Assembly (NCBI RefSeq): GCF_000245815.1
Contig: NZ_JH601103.1
Location: forward strand, 866,313 to 930,312
Direction of reading: 5' to 3'
DNA from: Dolosigranulum pigrum ATCC 51524
GTDB taxonomy: Bacteria > Bacillota > Bacilli > Lactobacillales > Carnobacteriaceae_A
DNA length: 64,000 nucleotides
Notes under the pieces: generated by a model
What the model was told of the DNA's origin: nothing
The model's database searches: none
Seen by the model: the letters and a program-made list of their open reading frames with translations, nothing else
Translations under genes and position numbers: made by a program
Part shown: in pieces, positions 60,232-64,000 of the stretch
Layout: every line of letters begins with the position of its first letter
How positions within the stretch are numbered: the first letter of the stretch is position 1

Positions 60232-60888
60232 GTGAATTTTATTCAACGTATGGTGCACAAACCCAAAAGTATTACACTAGTTGATTACGAAAATATCTCT
60301 AAAAAATTTATTAGTTATTGCGAGGAGTTAACGAAGCGCGATTATTGCTTTGTTTTTTATTCCAAGGCGGATAACACGATGCAATTCGAAAAAGTGAATG
60401 AATTGTTGCAATTGGATTGTAAAGTGGAGTTCATTCAGGTGATTAATGGCTCGGCGAATGCATTAGACTTCCAGATGAGTTCTTATTTAGGATATTTTTT
60501 GCAAGAATTTCCGAAGAGTCAATTCGTCTTACTCAGCAATGATAAAGGATTCGATCCGGTTGTTAAACATTGGATTACAAAGGGCTATAATGTGCGACAA
60601 GACTTTTTATCGCTAAGAAATGATCCACCGAAGTCTAGTTCAGCTCACCATAAGCCAGCGCCAACGCCTAAACAACCTAAACACCACCCACAAAAGACAC
60701 GTCTGGATCAGGTGATTTATAATATTGTGGGGAGTAATGTGAAACCGGCAGATCGGTCAAAAGTGAAAGGAATTTTTTATGCGAGTCAATCAAAAGATGA
60801 GCTACGCCATAAATTATACGATGCCTTTGGACCTGATCGAGGAAGTAGTTACTATAAATATTTAAGAGATCAAATGGATCATAAATAA
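60232..60888 (+). CDS. PIN/NYN-like nuclease candidate
   Basis: A 218-residue soluble protein. Residues 13-125 fit a PIN-like fold with an acidic set typical of the active site: Asp18 and Glu20 (TLVDYENI), Asp79 (NALDFQ), Asp104 and Asp108 (SNDKGFDPV). A His/Pro/Lys-rich linker (133-155) leads to a helical C-terminal domain (160-215). No partner antitoxin is visible, so it is not an evident toxin; an RNA-processing role is inferred. GTG 60232 is eight bases after AAAGGA; GTG 60229 is possible. Confidence 0.75.
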   Translation: MNFIQRMVHKPKSITLVDYENISKKFISYCEELTKRDYCFVFYSKADNTMQFEKVNELLQLDCKVEFIQVINGSANALDFQMSSYLGYFLQEFPKSQFVLLSNDKGFDPVVKHWITKGYNVRQDFLSLRNDPPKSSSAHHKPAPTPKQPKHHPQKTRLDQVIYNIVGSNVKPADRSKVKGIFYASQSKDELRHKLYDAFGPDRGSSYYKYLRDQMDHK

Positions 60889-60912
60889 GTTGTCATCATC
60901 ACGCTGTTATCG

Positions 60913-60988
60913 CAATATTATATGTCATGATAATATTGTCCACTATTTTGGAGATAATATATTTGAGCAGATCAAGCAAATATATTAT
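60913..60988 (+). repeat. Two AT-rich inverted repeats upstream of the rlmL-type gene
   Basis: CAATATTAT (60913-60921) pairs with ATAATATTG (60930-60938). ATAATATATTTG (60954-60965) pairs with CAAATATATTAT (60977-60988), a 12-base-pair stem. No T-run follows either. They may be a leader RNA, operator sites or a worn terminator. Confidence 0.55.
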
Positions 60989-61073
60989 GCGAGTTTAGCT
61001 AAGGCGGGATAACGACAATGTGTTAAATAGCAAGTTATATGATAAGACCTTGAATAGGAGGCTTCAATAAACA

Positions 61074-62201
61074 GTGAATCAATTTAATTTATTAGCAACA
61101 TGTGCCAGTGGAGTAGAAGGATTAGTCGGGGATGAATTACGCGACTTAGGATATGAGGTAGAGGTTGAGAATGGTCGTGCCCGATTCTCAGGCCGGAAGC
61201 ACGATATCGCGCGAGCGAATTTATGGTTGCGGATTGCCGACCGTGTGAAGATTATTATCGGAGAGTTCGAAGCACGGGATTTTGATAGTTTATTCGAACA
61301 GACAAAAGCATTACCGTGGGAAGACTATATTCCACTTGATGGCGCCTTTCCCGTTGCGGGGAAATCACAGAAATCTAAACTCTATAGTGTGCCAGACGTG
61401 CAACGGATCGTTAATAAAGCAGTCGCTACGCGTTTGCAGGAAGCTTACCATAAGCGAGGTCGCTTGCCAGAGTCAGGTGCGACTTATCCGCTTGAAGTCG
61501 CGATTAATAAAGATAAAGTACTGATAACCCTTGATACAACAGGAGATAGTTTATTCAAGCGGGGCTACCGTACGGGCAAAGGTGATGCACCGCTGAAGGA
61601 GAATTTAGCAGCAGCGCTCATTGCACTGACAACGTGGTTCCCTGATAAACCATTCGTTGATCCGACATGTGGTTCCGGTACGATTCCAATTGAAGCAGCG
61701 CTCATTGGTCATAATATTGCGCCCGGATTTAATCGCTCCTTCCTCTGTGAAGCTTGGAGCTGGATGCCAGCAGAATTATGGCAAAAAGTTCGTCAAGAAG
61801 CAGATGAAGCCGCTAATTATGATGTCGAACTTGATATTAGTGGGTTTGATATTGATCATAAGATGATTGAGATTGCGAAAGAAAACGCGATGGAAGCCGG
61901 CTTACTGCATAGTATTAACTTCAAACAAATGCAAGTAGCTGATTTCACAACGGATAAGCAGTACGGCGTTATGATTTCAAACCCACCCTATGGAAAACGA
62001 ATTGGCGATCAAGCTGCCGTTGAAAAGCTCTACCGCCAACTCGGTGATGTATGGCGACCCCTTGAAACATGGAGCAAGTATATTATTACAGATGATTTAG
62101 ATTTTGAAAAACACTTTGGCCAAAAAGCAACCAAACGACGAAAATTATATAATGGATACTTACGAACTGATTACTTCCAATTTTGGGGTAAACGGTCGTA
62201 A
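61074..62201 (+). CDS. rlmL: THUMP-domain 23S rRNA guanine-N2 methyltransferase (YpsC/RlmL type)
   Basis: A 375-residue SAM-dependent RNA methyltransferase. The N-terminal THUMP region (about 1-160, VEGLVGDELRDLGYEV) is followed by a class I methyltransferase with motif I DPTCGSGTIPIEAA and motif IV NPPYGKR, both fitting base N-methylation. It matches YpsC after rnpB in Bacillus and corresponds to the N-terminal half of enterobacterial RlmL. Start GTG 61074 after AGGAGG at a long 12-base spacing. Confidence 0.92.
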   Translation: MNQFNLLATCASGVEGLVGDELRDLGYEVEVENGRARFSGRKHDIARANLWLRIADRVKIIIGEFEARDFDSLFEQTKALPWEDYIPLDGAFPVAGKSQKSKLYSVPDVQRIVNKAVATRLQEAYHKRGRLPESGATYPLEVAINKDKVLITLDTTGDSLFKRGYRTGKGDAPLKENLAAALIALTTWFPDKPFVDPTCGSGTIPIEAALIGHNIAPGFNRSFLCEAWSWMPAELWQKVRQEADEAANYDVELDISGFDIDHKMIEIAKENAMEAGLLHSINFKQMQVADFTTDKQYGVMISNPPYGKRIGDQAAVEKLYRQLGDVWRPLETWSKYIITDDLDFEKHFGQKATKRRKLYNGYLRTDYFQFWGKRS

Positions 62202-62209
62202 CACCCTCC

Positions 62210-62240
62210 AGAAGGCTTGCCATTAAGCCTTCTTTTATTT
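62210..62240 (+). terminator. Terminator after the rlmL-type gene
   Basis: AGAAGGCTT pairs with AAGCCTTCT (9 pairs, 6-base loop), then TTTATTTT. Confidence 0.87.
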
Positions 62241-62310
62241 TGCACGAAATAGATTTTAGAGTTTTACATCATTTTTACGTCATTATTTTCCGTTAAAAAA
62301 AGCGTGTGAC

Positions 62311-62339
62311 TTGCAAGAAAAAGTTATCTTGCTTATAAT
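62311..62339 (+). promoter_or_regulatory. groESL promoter
   Basis: -35 TTGCAA (62311-62316), 17-base spacer, -10 TATAAT (62334-62339). The transcript start would fall just before or in the CIRCE element. Confidence 0.82.
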
Positions 62340-62350
62340 AGTTAGTGGAG

Positions 62351-62377
62351 TTGGCACTCGGCACCTGTGAGTGCTAA
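62351..62377 (+). promoter_or_regulatory. CIRCE element (HrcA operator)
   Basis: TTGGCACTC-N9-GAGTGCTAA, one mismatch from the consensus TTAGCACTC-N9-GAGTGCTAA. HrcA binding here represses groESL and is relieved by heat. hrcA is not in the window. No CtsR site was recognised. Confidence 0.95.
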
Positions 62378-62426
62378 AATCCATCAATTAAATAATGAAT
62401 TAATGAATTTAAATGGAGGGAACTTT

Positions 62427-62714
62427 ATGTTAAAGCCTTTAGGAAATCGTGTACTGCTCGAAGTGATTAAAGAAGAACAGAAAACTCAGAGTGGTTTTGT
62501 ACTGCCAGAATCGGCGAAAGATAAGCCACAAACAGCACGTGTGGTGGCGGTGGGCCAAGGATGCTTATTAGATAGCGGTCAGCGCAGTGAGCCGATTGTT
62601 GCGAAGAATGATACAGTTGTCTTCGAAAAATATGCGGGAACAGAAGTAAAGGATCAAGGAAAAGATTATTTAATCGTTAATGAATCAGATATTATTGCAA
62701 TTGTTGAAGGATAA
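62427..62714 (+). CDS. groES: Co-chaperonin GroES
   Basis: Seven-subunit lid of GroEL. The 95-residue protein begins LKPLGNRVLLEV, keeps the mobile loop (EEQKTQSGFVLPESAKDKP in parts) and ends DYLIVNESDIIAIVEG. ATG 62427 is six bases after GGAGGG; the longer reading frame begins before CIRCE ends and is rejected. First gene of groESL. Confidence 0.97.
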   Translation: MLKPLGNRVLLEVIKEEQKTQSGFVLPESAKDKPQTARVVAVGQGCLLDSGQRSEPIVAKNDTVVFEKYAGTEVKDQGKDYLIVNESDIIAIVEG

Positions 62715-62748
62715 TATTGGTTTAATCAGGAAGGAGTTTATTTAAATT

Positions 62749-64000
62749 ATGGCAAAAGAGATTAAATTTGCAGAAGATGCACGACAAGCGATGTTACGCG
62801 GAGTCGATAAATTAGCAGATACAGTAAAAGTGACATTAGGACCCAAAGGACGCAATGTGATTCTAGACCAATCATACGGTGCACCACAAATTACAAATGA
62901 TGGTGTAACGATTGCGCGTGAAATCGAATTGGAAGATAAGTTTGAAAACATGGGGGCGCAATTAGTAGTAGAAGTTGCTAGTAAAACAAATGATATTGCT
63001 GGAGATGGAACGACTACAGCAACGGTCCTGGCACAAGCGATCGTGAATGAAGGGATGAAGAATGTCGCTGCCGGTGCAAACCCAGTCGGAATCCGTCGTG
63101 GGATCGAAACAGCTACAAATCGTGCGGTGGAAGCGTTGCGCAACTTATCAACTGATGTAAGTGATAATGAGTCAATCGAGCAAATTGCTGCGATATCATC
63201 GGGTGATGCTGAAGTAGGTAAATTCATTGCGGATGCAATGGATCGTGTCGGAAGCGATGGTGTCATCACTATTGAAGAATCACGTGGGATCGAGACTGAA
63301 CTAGATGTTGTTGAAGGGATGCAGTTCGAGCGTGGTTACTTGTCACAATACATGGTAACAGACAATGAGAAGATGGAAGCCAACTTAGACAATCCGTACA
63401 TTCTAATTACGGACAAGAAGATTTCTAACGTACAAGACATCTTACCCTTATTAGAAAATATCATGCAACAAAACCGACCACTCTTAATTATTGCCGATGA
63501 TATTGATGGAGAAGCTCTTCCAACCTTAGTCTTGAACAAAATCCGTGGTACTTTAGATGTCACAGCAGTTAAAGCACCTGGATTTGGTGATCGTCGTAAA
63601 GGAATGTTAGAAGATATTGCGATTCTAACAGGCGGAACGGTCATCACAGAGGATCTCGGCTTAGAGTTATCTGATGCGACCATTAATGACTTAGGTGTCG
63701 CTGGAAAAGCGGTTATTACCAAAGATGACACGACGATTGTAGAAGGATCTGGGGACAAAGCGCAAATAGAAGAGCGCGTTCAATTACTCAAGAAACAAGC
63801 AGATGAGACAGAATCTAGCTATGATCAAGAGAAATTGCAAGAACGTATCGCTAAACTTGTGGGTGGTGTAGCCGTTATTAAAGTTGGTGCCCCAACGGAA
63901 ACCGAAATTAAAGAACGTAAATTGCGTATTGAAGATGCGTTGAACGCTTCACGAGCAGCGGTAGCAGAAGGAATTGTTGCCGGTGGAGGAACAGCTTATA
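62749..64000 (+). CDS. groEL: Chaperonin GroEL (3' end outside window)
   Basis: 60-kDa ATP-driven chaperonin. The open frame runs from ATG 62749 to the window end, 417 codons, about three quarters of the usual 540 residues. It begins MAKEIKFAEDARQAMLRGVD. Nucleotide motifs TLGPKGRNV and AGDGTTTATVLA are present, followed by the apical domain (ERGYLSQYMVT, APGFGDRRKGMLEDIA) and, at the end, VAGGGTAY. AAGGAG precedes the start by 12 bases. Co-transcribed with groES under CIRCE. Confidence 0.97.
   Translation, partial: MAKEIKFAEDARQAMLRGVDKLADTVKVTLGPKGRNVILDQSYGAPQITNDGVTIAREIELEDKFENMGAQLVVEVASKTNDIAGDGTTTATVLAQAIVNEGMKNVAAGANPVGIRRGIETATNRAVEALRNLSTDVSDNESIEQIAAISSGDAEVGKFIADAMDRVGSDGVITIEESRGIETELDVVEGMQFERGYLSQYMVTDNEKMEANLDNPYILITDKKISNVQDILPLLENIMQQNRPLLIIADDIDGEALPTLVLNKIRGTLDVTAVKAPGFGDRRKGMLEDIAILTGGTVITEDLGLELSDATINDLGVAGKAVITKDDTTIVEGSGDKAQIEERVQLLKKQADETESSYDQEKLQERIAKLVGGVAVIKVGAPTETEIKERKLRIEDALNASRAAVAEGIVAGGGTAY

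Noticed and set aside
60232..60888. Type II toxin (VapC-like) reading of the PIN-like gene
   Set aside because: No small antitoxin gene precedes it, and the protein is longer with a second domain.
62742..63758. Minus-strand open frames opposite groEL
   Set aside because: They are antisense to a certain, highly conserved gene; codon bias of groEL leaves long antisense frames.
1..64000. CRISPR array, IS element, prophage or rRNA operon
   Set aside because: No regular repeat-spacer pattern, transposase, integrase or phage structural gene, and no rRNA sequence was seen in reading the window.

Overview
The window reads as ordinary chromosome of a low-GC Gram-positive bacterium (Firmicutes). Supporting signs are strong AGGAGG ribosome sites, a LexA box of the CGAAC-N4-GTTYG type, a T-box leader, CIRCE, a type B RNase P RNA, and typical genes (recU, gpsB, zapA, cvpA, mutS2, rqcH, cbpB, gshF). 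The cysteine desulfurase - DUF1831 - mnmA block, the nudix - small membrane protein - mtnN block and gshF point to Lactobacillales, perhaps Aerococcaceae or a relative. The family-level placement is a guess. No IS element, prophage, CRISPR array or rRNA operon was seen.

Layout. 1-6.8 kb: obgE (5' end outside the window), rnz, an SDR, recJ, apt and a luciferase-like monooxygenase. 6.8-13.8 kb: a thioredoxin-like gene and lexA (minus), then DUF896, tkt and yneF (plus; a Bacillus-like lexA-ynzC-tkt-yneF order), then a minus-strand run of a PlsC-type acyltransferase, a GlsB-like membrane protein and the telA/xpaC pair. 13.9-22 kb: nudix, small membrane protein, mtnN, gdhA, gshF, cysteine desulfurase, DUF1831, mnmA. 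22-31 kb: a lipoprotein with an FMN-binding and a PAS-like domain, pncA, dps under a likely PerR box, an M42 peptidase, an aldo/keto reductase, an atypical acyl-CoA dehydrogenase homologue, a GNAT acetyltransferase and a PcsB-like M23 hydrolase. 30.6-41.6 kb: a SpoU methyltransferase, an HD protein, mgtE, an HxlR regulator, T-box-pheS-pheT, zapA, cvpA, mutS2, trxA. 41.6-46 kb: murI, rdgB, a phosphodiesterase, cbpB, and convergent rqcH.

46-54 kb: a MarR regulator, an ECF S component, a YrrS-like protein, a GTPase-DUF697 protein, and a seven-gene Mrp/MBH-type cation antiporter module in the order E-F-G-MbhD-(MbhE::B)-C-D with no full MrpA. Then perR and a divergent folP-like gene. 55-62 kb: tRNA-Ser(GGA), a small membrane protein, pbp1A and recU (minus), ypsA, gpsB, rnpB, a PIN-like nuclease candidate, and an rlmL/ypsC-type methyltransferase (Bacillus-like recU-ponA-ypsA-gpsB-rnpB-ypsC order). 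62-64 kb: CIRCE-groES-groEL, cut by the window end.

How the genes fit together. Redox and peroxide functions recur: PerR with a predicted target at dps, glutathione synthesis by GshF, two thioredoxin-fold proteins and several flavoproteins. The best candidates for less-described biology are the rearranged MBH-like antiporter operon, the FMN/PAS lipoprotein, the divergent DHPS-like protein, the acyl-CoA dehydrogenase homologue that lacks the usual C-terminal catalytic motif, the PIN-like gene beside rnpB, and the hairpin-rich leader upstream of the rlmL-type gene.
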